A program made the position numbers and the translations under genes. Below the pieces are notes generated by a model, which had not been told where the DNA came from, did not search any database, and worked only from the letters and a program-made list of their open reading frames with translations. A DNA stretch of 64,000 bases, taken from positions 124,001-188,000 of the forward strand of contig NZ_PIPO01000001.1 in assembly GCF_003986975.1 (NCBI RefSeq). Reading direction: 5' to 3'. Positions 48,468 through 58,021 of the stretch are shown one piece after another. Within the stretch, counting starts at the first letter, position 1, and every line of letters starts with the position of its first letter. Source of the stretch: Aliidiomarina soli (GTDB lineage: Bacteria; Pseudomonadota; Gammaproteobacteria; Enterobacterales; Alteromonadaceae).

Positions 48468-49553
48468 ATGAAAGAGTCAATTATCCGTAAACTGGAAGGT
48501 CTGGTTGAACGGTATGAAGAAGTCCAGGTTTTACTGGGGGATGCCCAGATTATCTCGGATCAGGACAAGTTTCGTGGCTTGTCAAAAGAATACGCGCAGC
48601 TTGAAGAAACGGTGCAGTGTTTTCAAAAATATCAGCAGGCGGTCGACGATGAAGCGGCCGCTATTGCCATGCAGCAGGATGATGATCCTGAGATGCGAGA
48701 GATGGCGACGGAAGAACTGGCAGACGCGAAAGCACGTCGCGAAGCACTGTCAGCTGAATTAGAAATTCTATTGCTACCCAAAGACCCAAATGACGATAAC
48801 CCTTGCTACCTTGAAATTCGTGCTGGCGCCGGCGGTGATGAAGCGGCGATTTTTGCCGGTGATTTATACCGGATGTATAGTCGTTACGCGGAGAAACACG
48901 GCTGGCGCGTTAGTGTAGTCAGTGTCAATGAGGGTGAACACGGCGGATTTAAGGAGATGATCGCGCACGTGGTGGGTGACGGTGCTTACGGCAAAATGAA
49001 GTTTGAGTCCGGCGGACACCGGGTCCAGCGAGTGCCAGAAACCGAGTCACAGGGGCGGGTACATACCTCAGCCTGTACTGTTGCGGTGTTACCGGAAATC
49101 CCCGAAGCCGAGGCGATCGAAATTAATCCGGCCGACTTGCGGATCGATACCTATCGCGCGTCCGGTGCCGGTGGACAGCACGTTAACCGGACCGACTCTG
49201 CGGTTCGAATTACTCACTTGCCATCCGGAGTGGTAGTGGAGTGTCAGGATGAACGCTCGCAGCATAAGAACAAAGCGAAAGCGATGTCGGTGCTGAAGGC
49301 GCGCCTGCAGGCGGCTGAGGAAGAAAGACGCCGCGAGGCTGAACAATCGACCCGGCGTAGCCTGGTTGCCAGTGGCGACCGCTCAGAACGTATTCGAACG
49401 TACAATTATCCGCAGGGGCGGGTCAGCGATCACCGCATTAATTTAACTCTGTATCGTTTAGATGAAGTCCTGGCCGGGTCTCTCGACCTGATTCTGGATG
49501 CGATCGTGCAGGAGCACCAGGCTGACTTGCTGGCGGCGTTAGCTGAAGGCTAA
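48468..49553 (+). CDS. prfA: Peptide chain release factor 1
   Basis: Recognises UAA and UAG stop codons and triggers peptide release. The GGQ motif is in [16 protein letters not shown] near residue 235. The anticodon-like PxT loop is represented by [18 protein letters not shown]. The 361 residues are standard. It is the substrate of PrmC, encoded 11 bp downstream, which methylates the GGQ glutamine. Confidence 0.98.
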   Translation: MKESIIRKLEGLVERYEEVQVLLGDAQIISDQDKFRGLSKEYAQLEETVQCFQKYQQAVDDEAAAIAMQQDDDPEMREMATEELADAKARREALSAELEILLLPKDPNDDNPCYLEIRAGAGGDEAAIFAGDLYRMYSRYAEKHGWRVSVVSVNEGEHGGFKEMIAHVVGDGAYGKMKFESGGHRVQRVPETESQGRVHTSACTVAVLPEIPEAEAIEINPADLRIDTYRASGAGGQHVNRTDSAVRITHLPSGVVVECQDERSQHKNKAKAMSVLKARLQAAEEERRREAEQSTRRSLVASGDRSERIRTYNYPQGRVSDHRINLTLYRLDEVLAGSLDLILDAIVQEHQADLLAALAEG

Positions 49554-49564
49554 GTTGACTAGGG

Positions 49565-50425
49565 ATGAAAAGTTACTACGTGATTAGTCGGGCGATAAAC
49601 TACGGAAAAACTCAGGTGGCATTGGGTGGCAGTGACTCAGCACTGCTTGACGCTCAATTGTTATTGCAGCATGTACTTGGCTGTGATCGCCAGTATCTGT
49701 ATATGCATCCAGAGCAAGTACTTGAGGATCAGCAATGGCAGGACTACCGGACTTTAATCGAAAAACGGCGTGACGGCTATCCGGTGGCACATTTGGTCGG
49801 ACATCGGGACTTCTGGGATCTGACCCTGGCGGTTAATGACAGCACCTTAATTCCGCGGCCGGACAGTGAGATCCTGGTTGAACGGGCATTACTTCTGGCG
49901 TTAAAAGACGATGCCAAGGTGCTGGAGCTGGGGACCGGTACTGGCGCCATTGCGCTGGCGCTCGCTAACGAAAGACCGCGCTGGCAGTTAACCGCGCTGG
50001 ATAAATCTGCGGAGGCTGTGCAGTTGGCAACCACCAACCGCGATCGCAATGGCTTAACGGACCGGCTAACACTGTTGCAGAGCGACTGGTTTGCAGCGCT
50101 GAAAGCTGCTCAGCGTTTTGATTTAATCATTAGTAACCCGCCTTATATTGACCCGGATGATGCTCATCTGCAGCTGGGTGATGTTCGTTTTGAACCGCGC
50201 TCAGCCTTGGTTGCAGACGACCAGGGGTATGCGGACTTACGCTTTATTATTGAACAGGCGCCAGCGTACTTAAACCCGGGTGCCTGGGTTATGTTAGAAC
50301 ATGGCTTTGCACAAGGCCCTAAAGTTCGTGCGTTTTTTTCCGAAAAAGGTTATGAAAAGGTTAACACAGTGACGGATTATGCTAACTTGGACAGAGTAAC
50401 CTTCGCCCAATGGATTAACGACTAG
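49565..50425 (+). CDS. prmC: Release factor glutamine methyltransferase
   Basis: Methylates the GGQ glutamine of RF1 and RF2. The SAM motif ELGTGTGAIALAL is at residues 121-133 and the glutamine-binding NPPY at 191-194. RPDSEILVE near residue 98 is typical. The 286 residues are a little longer than E. coli owing to the N-terminus (MKSYYVISRAINYG). It is followed by an unusual neighbour, a response regulator. Confidence 0.95.
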   Translation: MKSYYVISRAINYGKTQVALGGSDSALLDAQLLLQHVLGCDRQYLYMHPEQVLEDQQWQDYRTLIEKRRDGYPVAHLVGHRDFWDLTLAVNDSTLIPRPDSEILVERALLLALKDDAKVLELGTGTGAIALALANERPRWQLTALDKSAEAVQLATTNRDRNGLTDRLTLLQSDWFAALKAAQRFDLIISNPPYIDPDDAHLQLGDVRFEPRSALVADDQGYADLRFIIEQAPAYLNPGAWVMLEHGFAQGPKVRAFFSEKGYEKVNTVTDYANLDRVTFAQWIND

Positions 50426-50468
50426 CGCCTCTATTGGCGCTGTCACTAGGGGAAAGCACATCGAATCT

Positions 50469-51962
50469 ATGAGTAATCAATTTTTATTCGCTGACGAACC
50501 GGTTCAGCAGCAGGAGTTACCCCAGGACTACTGGAAAATTCTGATTGTTGACGATGAGCCTGAAGTTCATGCGGTGACCAAACTGGCTTTAAGTGATTTT
50601 AGCTTTCTTGGTCGTGGACTTGAATTTCATAGCGCTTTTTCTGGTGAAGAAGCACGCGAGCTAGCCACCAATCACCCGGATGCTGCAATTGTCTTGCTTG
50701 ATGTGGTGATGGAAAGTGATGACGCTGGGCTGCATGTTGCTAAGTTTATTCGTGAAGAGCTCGGCAACCGTTTCACCCGCATCATTTTACGCACCGGCCA
50801 GCCTGGTCAGGCTCCGGAGCGCACAGTCATCGTCAATTACGACATTAACGACTACAAATCTAAAACTGAACTGACGGCGCAGAAGCTCTTTACTGCGGTT
50901 ATGTCGAGCTTACGTTCCTACCGCGATATTATTTCCATTGACCATAGCCGCCGCGGCCTGGAAAAAGTTATCGCGTCATCCACCAACCTGTTTGCGTTGC
51001 AGTCGATGGAGCATTTTGTCGATGGCCTGGTGCAGCAATTGAGTTGGGTGATCGGAGGGGCGCGGCAAACCCTCTATGCAACGGCAGGGCGTTCACCAAA
51101 CCCGGAACAGATGGTAATTCGGGCAGCATATGGGGAAGACGCCGATCAGTTAATGAATCAGCAGATCAAAGCGGCGTTACCGAAAAAAGTATTGCCCGAG
51201 GTGGACAAGGTGGTTCGCTCCCATGGCATCTATTACGGTGATGACTTCGTGCTCGCCTATTGTCCGAGCCAATGTCGCCCACAAGGGGCGCTGTTATGTA
51301 TGACAGGTTTAACCCGGCCGCTCAGTGATAGTGAAAAAGAATTGCTGCAACTGTTTGCAGACAATGTTCAGCTGGCCCACGATAACGTGACGTGTTTGCA
51401 GGATACTGATGAGTTGTTGGCGCAATTGGTAGCTCGACTGATGGAGCTTGAGCAAACCCATGTTGCTGAACAGCTGGATAAGCAGTCGGCTTATGTGCGG
51501 ATGACCCATGAACTGGCCCAGGCCACAGAGATGGGCGCTGCCAGGGTGCAGCAAACTGCGACAGCGGCGACCTTGTATGAACGTGCTGAGCGTTTATTTG
51601 CGGTGATGGATAATCAGCCAGCAACCAAAGTTTCCCCTTGTCAGGAGCGTTTAAAGCGTGCAGTCCGGCCCTTGCATATGGCAGAATCGGATGTGGCGCA
51701 AATTGCCTACCGGGCTTTAAACGAGCGCCTTGAGCGTTGGGACGGCCTGGGTTTGCCAGCAGGTAAACAAGGTGAAGCCATTGCCATGGAAAGCCAGGTG
51801 CTGGTGCTTGCATTTCATCTGTTCAAACTGGCGCAGGAGGACCTTACCGAAGCTGAATTATTGGCGCGGTTAGACGCTGAACGAAACCGGCATTTTGCTC
51901 CGCAGTTACTAAAAGCGGTGAAACAGAATTTGTCCTCACTGCTGCAAAAAGCGCGTCCCTGA
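50469..51962 (+). CDS. Response regulator with DUF3369 and degenerate HD-GYP domain
   Basis: A 497-residue protein in three parts. The receiver domain (about 20-145) has Asp28-Asp29, phosphoacceptor Asp78 (LLDVVM), Thr109 and Lys130. A DUF3369 segment follows (about 160-320). The C-terminus (about 330-497) resembles the HD-GYP fold: RWDGLGLPAGKQGEAI at 423-438 aligns with the RWDGxGYPxGLxGxxI motif, and HFAPQLL with the FDPxLV ending. The HDxGK motif, the HHE histidines and the ADxYDAL segment are missing, so c-di-GMP hydrolysis is unlikely. It may signal by binding. It lies 43 bp after prmC and ends in a terminator, so it is probably the last gene of the hemA transcript. Confidence 0.87.
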   Translation: MSNQFLFADEPVQQQELPQDYWKILIVDDEPEVHAVTKLALSDFSFLGRGLEFHSAFSGEEARELATNHPDAAIVLLDVVMESDDAGLHVAKFIREELGNRFTRIILRTGQPGQAPERTVIVNYDINDYKSKTELTAQKLFTAVMSSLRSYRDIISIDHSRRGLEKVIASSTNLFALQSMEHFVDGLVQQLSWVIGGARQTLYATAGRSPNPEQMVIRAAYGEDADQLMNQQIKAALPKKVLPEVDKVVRSHGIYYGDDFVLAYCPSQCRPQGALLCMTGLTRPLSDSEKELLQLFADNVQLAHDNVTCLQDTDELLAQLVARLMELEQTHVAEQLDKQSAYVRMTHELAQATEMGAARVQQTATAATLYERAERLFAVMDNQPATKVSPCQERLKRAVRPLHMAESDVAQIAYRALNERLERWDGLGLPAGKQGEAIAMESQVLVLAFHLFKLAQEDLTEAELLARLDAERNRHFAPQLLKAVKQNLSSLLQKARP

Positions 51963-51974
51963 ACGCGCTTTTTT
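51946..51974 (+). terminator. Rho-independent terminator after the response regulator
   Basis: An 11-bp stem (51946-51956 with 51963-51973) has the stop codon in its loop and ends in a run of six T. It separates the hemA-prfA-prmC-regulator unit from sirB2-kdsA. Confidence 0.88.
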
Positions 51975-52042
51975 AGCCACTGACTCTTAGTTTTTTATAA
52001 CTTACGTATTAACTTAATAACAATAATCAAAAGGTGTACCCG

Positions 52043-52426
52043 ATGTTCGCTGCGTTTAAGCATTTACATATGACTATGGCCGTTCTTACTGTGTTGTTTC
52101 TGATCCTGCGTTTTGCCTATGGCATGCGAGGAGCGGCAAATTTGAATAAGAAATGGCTTAAAGCACTGCCACATGTAGTCGATTTTCTGTTGGTGGTGAG
52201 TATTTTGGGGATGCTTATTTCGTTAAGCATGTCGCCGTTTGCAGCTAGTTGGGTGACTGAGAAACTAGTTGTTTTCATCCTCTATATCGTATTTTCTGTG
52301 ATCATGGTTTTATCGCTCCGTGGCAGAATGAGTCGCTCCCTTCGGGTGCCGGCGTTTGTGCTGGCACTGGCAAGCTGGTTGTGGTTGATTCATGTCGCTA
52401 TGAGTAAATCAGCCGTGTTGTTGTAG
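52043..52426 (+). CDS. sirB2: SirB2-family membrane protein
   Basis: A 127-residue protein with four membrane helices of the SirB family, named for a Salmonella invasion-gene effect; function is unknown. FKHLHMTMAVLTVLFLILRF at the start is characteristic. It lies between prmC and kdsA, as in E. coli (ychQ), but the companion sirB1 is absent. I prefer the ATG at 52043 (AAGG eight bases upstream) over the in-frame GTG at 52034. Confidence 0.87.
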   Translation: MFAAFKHLHMTMAVLTVLFLILRFAYGMRGAANLNKKWLKALPHVVDFLLVVSILGMLISLSMSPFAASWVTEKLVVFILYIVFSVIMVLSLRGRMSRSLRVPAFVLALASWLWLIHVAMSKSAVLL

Positions 52427-52456
52427 GTTGTATTATTTTTAAGGACAGGCAAGTAA

Positions 52457-53320
<864 letters not shown>

Positions 53321-53330
53321 TTGTCTAACT

Positions 53331-53355
53331 AAGGCAAGTGCTGTGCGCTTGCCTT
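53331..53355 (+). terminator. Probable terminator after kdsA
   Basis: An 11-bp stem with one G-T pair (53331-53341 with 53345-53355, loop TGT) lies 10 bp after kdsA. A pyrimidine-rich but not T-only tract follows. Confidence 0.6.
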
Positions 53356-53373
53356 GCTCTCTCTCCCGCTTTG

Positions 53374-53397
53374 GTTTAAATTAAACGCCTGTTTTAA
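53374..53397. promoter_or_regulatory. Candidate PsrA-type operator
   Basis: Two overlapping inverted repeats lie 36-59 bp before the regulator gene: GTTTAA-A-TTAAAC (53374-53386) and AAAC-GCCT-GTTT (53383-53394). The second fits the pseudomonad PsrA consensus, AAAC and GTTT separated by 2-4 bases. Confidence 0.5.
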
Positions 53398-53432
53398 TCG
53401 GCGTAGTCCATCAAACATAGGGGCGCATAGCC

Positions 53433-54083
53433 ATGGCGAAAGTGCTCAAAACCAAAGATAAAATACTCAACGCTGCTGAGCGCTTGTTTGCCGATCAGGG
53501 CTTTGAATTAACTTCCCTGCGCCAGATAACGGGTGCGGCGGATGTGAATTTGGCCTCAGTAAACTACCATTTCGGCTCCAAAAAAGCGCTTATCCAGGCG
53601 GTCATGGAACGTTACCACGCGCAATTTATGCCAGAGCTGGATGAGCGTCTTAAGACACTGGAAGAAGAAGGGATTAATTCGACTGAAGAAGTGCTGAGTT
53701 GTTTTGTTGGTCCCTTATTAAGTCTGCAACGTATCAATCCACTGGGTACGGAAATTTATCTCAGCTTACTGGGCCATGCTTACAGTGAAATTCAGGGCCA
53801 TTTGCGTCGCTTTACGATGCAGAACTTTGGTCATGTAGTGCAGCGGTTTTTCCATTGCATGCAGCAGGCTAATCCGCACCTGAGTGTGGCAACCTTGTTC
53901 TGGCGTCTTCACTTTACTCTTGGGGCCACCGTTTTTGCTCAGGTTTCCGGACAGGCGTTAAGTGAAATTGCGCAAGCGGACTTTGGCGAGAGTGCCACCG
54001 CGGAAGATATTGTCGGTAAGCTTATTCCCTACCTTGCGGCTGGAATTGGGGCGGCAGAAGTATCTGCTTCAGCTAGACTTTAA
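53433..54083 (+). CDS. psrA: TetR-family regulator, PsrA-like
   Basis: A 216-residue TetR repressor. The helix-turn-helix is LTSLRQITGAADVNLASVNYHFG (about residues 27-49). The ligand domain, with EIYLSLLGHAYSEIQGHLRRF and LFWRLHFTLGATVF, closely follows Pseudomonas PsrA, a long-chain fatty-acid-responsive regulator. The next gene, 44 bp downstream, is fadE, a known PsrA target in gammaproteobacteria, so control of beta-oxidation and of its own operon is a good inference. PsrA in pseudomonads also activates rpoS. Confidence 0.84.
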   Translation: MAKVLKTKDKILNAAERLFADQGFELTSLRQITGAADVNLASVNYHFGSKKALIQAVMERYHAQFMPELDERLKTLEEEGINSTEEVLSCFVGPLLSLQRINPLGTEIYLSLLGHAYSEIQGHLRRFTMQNFGHVVQRFFHCMQQANPHLSVATLFWRLHFTLGATVFAQVSGQALSEIAQADFGESATAEDIVGKLIPYLAAGIGAAEVSASARL

Positions 54084-54127
54084 ACAGCCTCTGCGCAGAA
54101 AAGATAATTAACCAAAGGAGTGTCAGT

Positions 54128-56437
54128 ATGTATGTACTGTTAATTTTAATTGCAGTGATAGCGATTGTGCTTGGCGTGCCCGATATTCGGCGAAGTTTGA
54201 TATCGCGACCAGCATTTGCATTCTTTAAACGAGTGTTGCCTCCGTTATCAGCGACCGAACGAGACGCGATGGAAGCAGGGGATGTATGGTGGGATGGAGA
54301 GCTATTCTCCGGCAAGCCCGACTGGCACCGCTTGTTGCGAACCACCAATCCGAAATTTAGCGCAGATGAGCAGGCATTTATCGACAACCAGCTGGAAACT
54401 TTGCTGGCGATGATCGATGACTTCGACATTGTCATGCAACAGCGTGATTTACCGCCAGAAATTTGGGACTACCTGAAAAAAGAAGGCTTCTTTGCGATGA
54501 TCATCGGCAAAGAATTTGGCGGACTGGCGTTTTCAGCGGCGGCGAACTCGCACATTGTTGGTCGCATCGCGACCCGCTCGCTGAGCGTGGCGGTGAGCGT
54601 AATGGTGCCGAACTCATTGGGTCCGGGAGAGCTTCTTACCCATTACGGCACGGATGAACAAAAGAACTACTGGCTTCCGCGACTGGCAAATGGCGACGCA
54701 GTGCCCTGTTTTGCTTTGACCGGCCCGGAAGCGGGCTCGGACGCAGGCAGCATTCCGGATCACGGGGTCATCTGCAAGGGTGAGCACGAAGGCAACGAAG
54801 TTCTCGGCATTAAGCTCAACTGGAACAAGCGTTACATTACGCTGGCACCAGTTGCTGATGTGCTGGGGCTGGCGTTTAAGCTGGATGATCCGGACGAGCA
54901 TCTCGGCCGTGGCAAGCATTTGGGGATCACCTGTGCGCTGATCCCGACCTCGCATCCGGGGGTTAAAACCGGGGACCGTCATTTCCCGTTGGCGCAAGCC
55001 TTTATGAACGGAACCACCTACGGCAAGGATGTCTTTATTCCGCTGGACTGGATTATCGGTGGCCAGGACTATGCAGGTAAAGGCTGGCGCATGCTGGTTG
55101 AATGTCTATCCGCAGGACGCGGTATTTCATTGCCTGCACTGGCCACTGCATCAGGCCATGTCGCACAACGGATGACTGGCGCCTACGCCTACGTGCGCCA
55201 TCAATTTGGTCTGCCAATTGGTAAATTCGAAGGGGTGCAGGCAGCGATGGGCCGGATTGGCGGCCTTAACTACAGTGTTGAGTCGATGCGGCGGCTGACC
55301 GTTGCGGCATTGTGTGAAGGGCAAAGCCCGTCCGTAGTGACGGCTATGACCAAATACCATATGACGGAAATGGGCCGTACCATTGGCAATGATGCACTGG
55401 ATATTCATGCCGGCAAAGGCATCCAGATGGGGCCGCGTAACTACCTGGCCAGTAACTACATGGGCGTGCCAATTTCAATCACAGTGGAAGGGGCCAATAT
55501 TCTGACCCGTAACCTGATGATCTTTGGCCAGGGCGCCACACGGTGTCATCCCTATGTAATGAAAGAGATGGCAGCGGCCGGTAACCCGGATGAAGAAGCC
55601 GGGTTACGGGAATTTGATCAGTTACTGATTAAGCATATAGGCTTTGCGGCCGGAAATACGCTGTCTGCATTCTGGCATGGTCTGACAGGCGCGCGTTTTG
55701 CTGACTCACCCGTCAGCGGAGAAACCGCTCGTTACTACCAGCATTTGTCACGGATGAGCCGCGGCCTGGCGCTGAGTGCTGATGTGGCGATGCTGACTCT
55801 GGGCGGCGATCTGAAGCGCAAAGAGATGATCTCGGCGCGTCTTGGTGATGTACTTAGCCATTTGTATATTGCCTCCGCCGTGCTTAAGCGGTTTGAAGAT
55901 GATGGTCGCCAGCAGGCTGACCTGCCGTTCGTACGCTACTCACTTGAGCATCACCTGCATCAGATAGGGGTGGCGTTCGATGGTTTCCTGCAGAACTTTC
56001 CGCAACGCATTATGGCGGGTCTGCTACGGGTATTAATTTTCCCCTTTGGTATCCATTACAAAGCGCCCGCTGACATTCATGCTCAGTCAATCAGCGATGC
56101 AATGATGATCCCGGATGCAACCCGCGATCGGCATACCTTCCTCTGCTACTGGCGCGATGATGAAAACGATGTGACCGGGCATATGGAACTGGCTTTCCAG
56201 AAAATGTTTAAGCTGCAGGATGTCTACAAACGTCTGCGCAAAGCACAGAAAAAGGGCCAGATTGGTGCTGATCTTAACGGCGATGCGTTAGCCGATGCGG
56301 CGCTGCAGGCTGAGGTTATTGACCAAAGCACGGCGGCTGAGTTACGCCATTGTGAACGTCTGCGGATGAGCGCAATAGCGGTGGACAGCTTCAGCTTTGA
56401 AGGGGTTAAAGACGGAAAGTTTAAAGCCCTGGATTAA
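54128..56437 (+). CDS. fadE: Acyl-CoA dehydrogenase FadE
   Basis: Membrane-associated FAD enzyme for the first step of beta-oxidation. An N-terminal membrane segment (YVLLILIAVIAIVLGVPDI) is followed by the acyl-CoA dehydrogenase core from about residue 80, with CFALTGPEAGSDAGSIPDHG and GKGIQMGPRNYL. A DUF1974-type C-terminal domain is present. At 769 residues it is somewhat shorter than E. coli FadE (814). AAAGGAG precedes the ATG. Its last codons form the arm of a terminator-like hairpin. Confidence 0.95.
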   Translation: MYVLLILIAVIAIVLGVPDIRRSLISRPAFAFFKRVLPPLSATERDAMEAGDVWWDGELFSGKPDWHRLLRTTNPKFSADEQAFIDNQLETLLAMIDDFDIVMQQRDLPPEIWDYLKKEGFFAMIIGKEFGGLAFSAAANSHIVGRIATRSLSVAVSVMVPNSLGPGELLTHYGTDEQKNYWLPRLANGDAVPCFALTGPEAGSDAGSIPDHGVICKGEHEGNEVLGIKLNWNKRYITLAPVADVLGLAFKLDDPDEHLGRGKHLGITCALIPTSHPGVKTGDRHFPLAQAFMNGTTYGKDVFIPLDWIIGGQDYAGKGWRMLVECLSAGRGISLPALATASGHVAQRMTGAYAYVRHQFGLPIGKFEGVQAAMGRIGGLNYSVESMRRLTVAALCEGQSPSVVTAMTKYHMTEMGRTIGNDALDIHAGKGIQMGPRNYLASNYMGVPISITVEGANILTRNLMIFGQGATRCHPYVMKEMAAAGNPDEEAGLREFDQLLIKHIGFAAGNTLSAFWHGLTGARFADSPVSGETARYYQHLSRMSRGLALSADVAMLTLGGDLKRKEMISARLGDVLSHLYIASAVLKRFEDDGRQQADLPFVRYSLEHHLHQIGVAFDGFLQNFPQRIMAGLLRVLIFPFGIHYKAPADIHAQSISDAMMIPDATRDRHTFLCYWRDDENDVTGHMELAFQKMFKLQDVYKRLRKAQKKGQIGADLNGDALADAALQAEVIDQSTAAELRHCERLRMSAIAVDSFSFEGVKDGKFKALD

Positions 56438-56447
56438 CCAGGGCTTT
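56423..56447. terminator. Hairpin at the end of fadE
   Basis: A 10-bp perfect stem (56423-56432 with 56438-56447, loop ATTAA) contains the fadE stop codon in its loop and is rich in A before and T after. Confidence 0.7.
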
Positions 56448-56472
56448 ATTGACCCACCTGATGCAGGAATGA

Positions 56473-56504
56473 ATGGCGCCTCTATTGTTGTTGGCGCCAT
56501 TTTT
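56473..56504 (+). terminator. Second terminator after fadE
   Basis: An 8-bp stem ATGGCGCC/GGCGCCAT (56473-56480 with 56493-56500, 12-nt loop) is followed by four T. It overlaps the 3' end of the convergent S41 protease gene. Confidence 0.6.
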
Positions 56505-57897
56505 CTAACAAAGGATTACGACTGCGGTCGGTGATTGACTGCGGCGTTTGCGAGTCAGACTGAGCTGAATCACTTTGCGCCGCTCCCCAGTTATCGGCCG
56601 CTATATCTGCATCCGTGTTCTGAATACTTGTGGCGCTGGCGGAGCAACTACCAGTCTGCAAATAGTGATAGGCTTCGGCTAACAGCGGGTCTTCCAAATC
56701 GCCCCAATCTGTAATCGCTCGATCCTGTGCCGAACAGGTAGGGGCCAGGCCATCAAAGTAGTCGCCTTCACCTTCTGCATTGACAGTCTGAAAGTTGATC
56801 GCAAAGAGCATTTTGTCACAGATTTGGGTGGGGCTCTGTCCGACTGGCTTGCCGCAGGTCGGTTGTCCAACCGTTACCACGTCAACAAAGGGCTCCAGTG
56901 AATTAATAATAATCTCACTGGAAGAGCAACTTGCGCCTGTGGTTAGCACCACGACGCGAGGTAAATTAAGTCGCTCGATGCCGTCGCCGAGGTCAAACAG
57001 GTACTCTTCGTCTGCATAGTTATCATTGTAACTAAAGGTAAGGAAGGTTTCGTTTTCTACAAAGTCCCAGCTGGCCTGTGAGGCGATCTGATTTGCGATG
57101 CGAATCAATCCGCCGCCGTTGTAACGTAAATCAATAATCAGTTCATCGACGCCACCGGCGGCAACCAACTGGTCGATGGCTGTATTGATGTCCTGCGCGG
57201 AGCGGTCAATAAAGCTGTCGAAAACGAAATAGCCAGCATGGTCGCCGTTGTCGAGTTCATAGCGTTCGACTGCCATAATGGTATTGGTTTCAACTTCTTC
57301 ACGTGCTAACACGCCATCGTCCAGGGTACCATCCGGGCGGCGCCATTCAATACTGACCTCTGCGCCTTCCTGATTGGGGCCAAAGACTTGATTCCAGGAA
57401 GCTTCACCACGCTCGATGCGGGCATATAAATCGGAACTGAAAAAGGTCGACATATCAATGTCATTGATTCGGGTCAGTAGCGCGCCTCGGGTAATACCCG
57501 CTCGTCCGGCAGGCGAATTCTCATATACATAGTTAATCCGAAGTTCTTCGCGTTCGGGGTCGACGGCGTAGCCAAAGCCAAGCCCGAAAAAGGTTGCGTT
57601 GACGTAACGGTCTTCATATTCCTGACGGGTTATCATAAAACTAAAGCGGTCAAGCGGCGGTACAACGTCAGCCAGAAGCGCATAAGGGCTGGCGTAGCTG
57701 GAAGCAGAAATCGAGTCAGGAAGCTGATCATTCCATAAATAATCGCGACGCAAATTGTCGATGAGTTGTTGATTCTGTCCTTCAACACTGCACTGGTCGG
57801 CCGTTGGGTTATTGGTCGGAGTAGGGGCCGGGCTGCTATCACTGCCACAGGCAGTTAAAGCCATCACAGTGGCGGCGATTACAGAGAGTTTTTTCAT
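56482..57897 (-). CDS. S41-family C-terminal processing-type peptidase, lipoprotein
   Basis: A lipoprotein signal ends in LTAC (Cys17), then a Pro/Thr/Asn linker. An N-terminal helical region (QQLIDNLRRDYLWNDQLPDS) leads into a PDZ-like domain around residues 105-200 (NSPAGRAGITRGALL). The S41 core follows, with LRYNGGG (257-263) and TGASCSSSEI (320-329) holding the serine nucleophile region. A Ser/Gln-rich tail follows. It probably cleaves envelope peptides or proteins; targets are unknown. Its 3' end is convergent with fadE. Confidence 0.85.
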   Translation of the reverse strand: MKKLSVIAATVMALTACGSDSSPAPTPTNNPTADQCSVEGQNQQLIDNLRRDYLWNDQLPDSISASSYASPYALLADVVPPLDRFSFMITRQEYEDRYVNATFFGLGFGYAVDPEREELRINYVYENSPAGRAGITRGALLTRINDIDMSTFFSSDLYARIERGEASWNQVFGPNQEGAEVSIEWRRPDGTLDDGVLAREEVETNTIMAVERYELDNGDHAGYFVFDSFIDRSAQDINTAIDQLVAAGGVDELIIDLRYNGGGLIRIANQIASQASWDFVENETFLTFSYNDNYADEEYLFDLGDGIERLNLPRVVVLTTGASCSSSEIIINSLEPFVDVVTVGQPTCGKPVGQSPTQICDKMLFAINFQTVNAEGEGDYFDGLAPTCSAQDRAITDWGDLEDPLLAEAYHYLQTGSCSASATSIQNTDADIAADNWGAAQSDSAQSDSQTPQSITDRSRNPLLEKWRQQQ

Positions 57898-58021
57898 TGC
57901 AAAGAGTCCTTTTAAACAATTTCTTTACATCATACTTAAGGTTGATGACGCTGCCAAGCGTTGTGAAGTTCTGGCATACTAACGCCCTTTGCAACCACGA
58001 TGCGATACACAAGGATTAACG

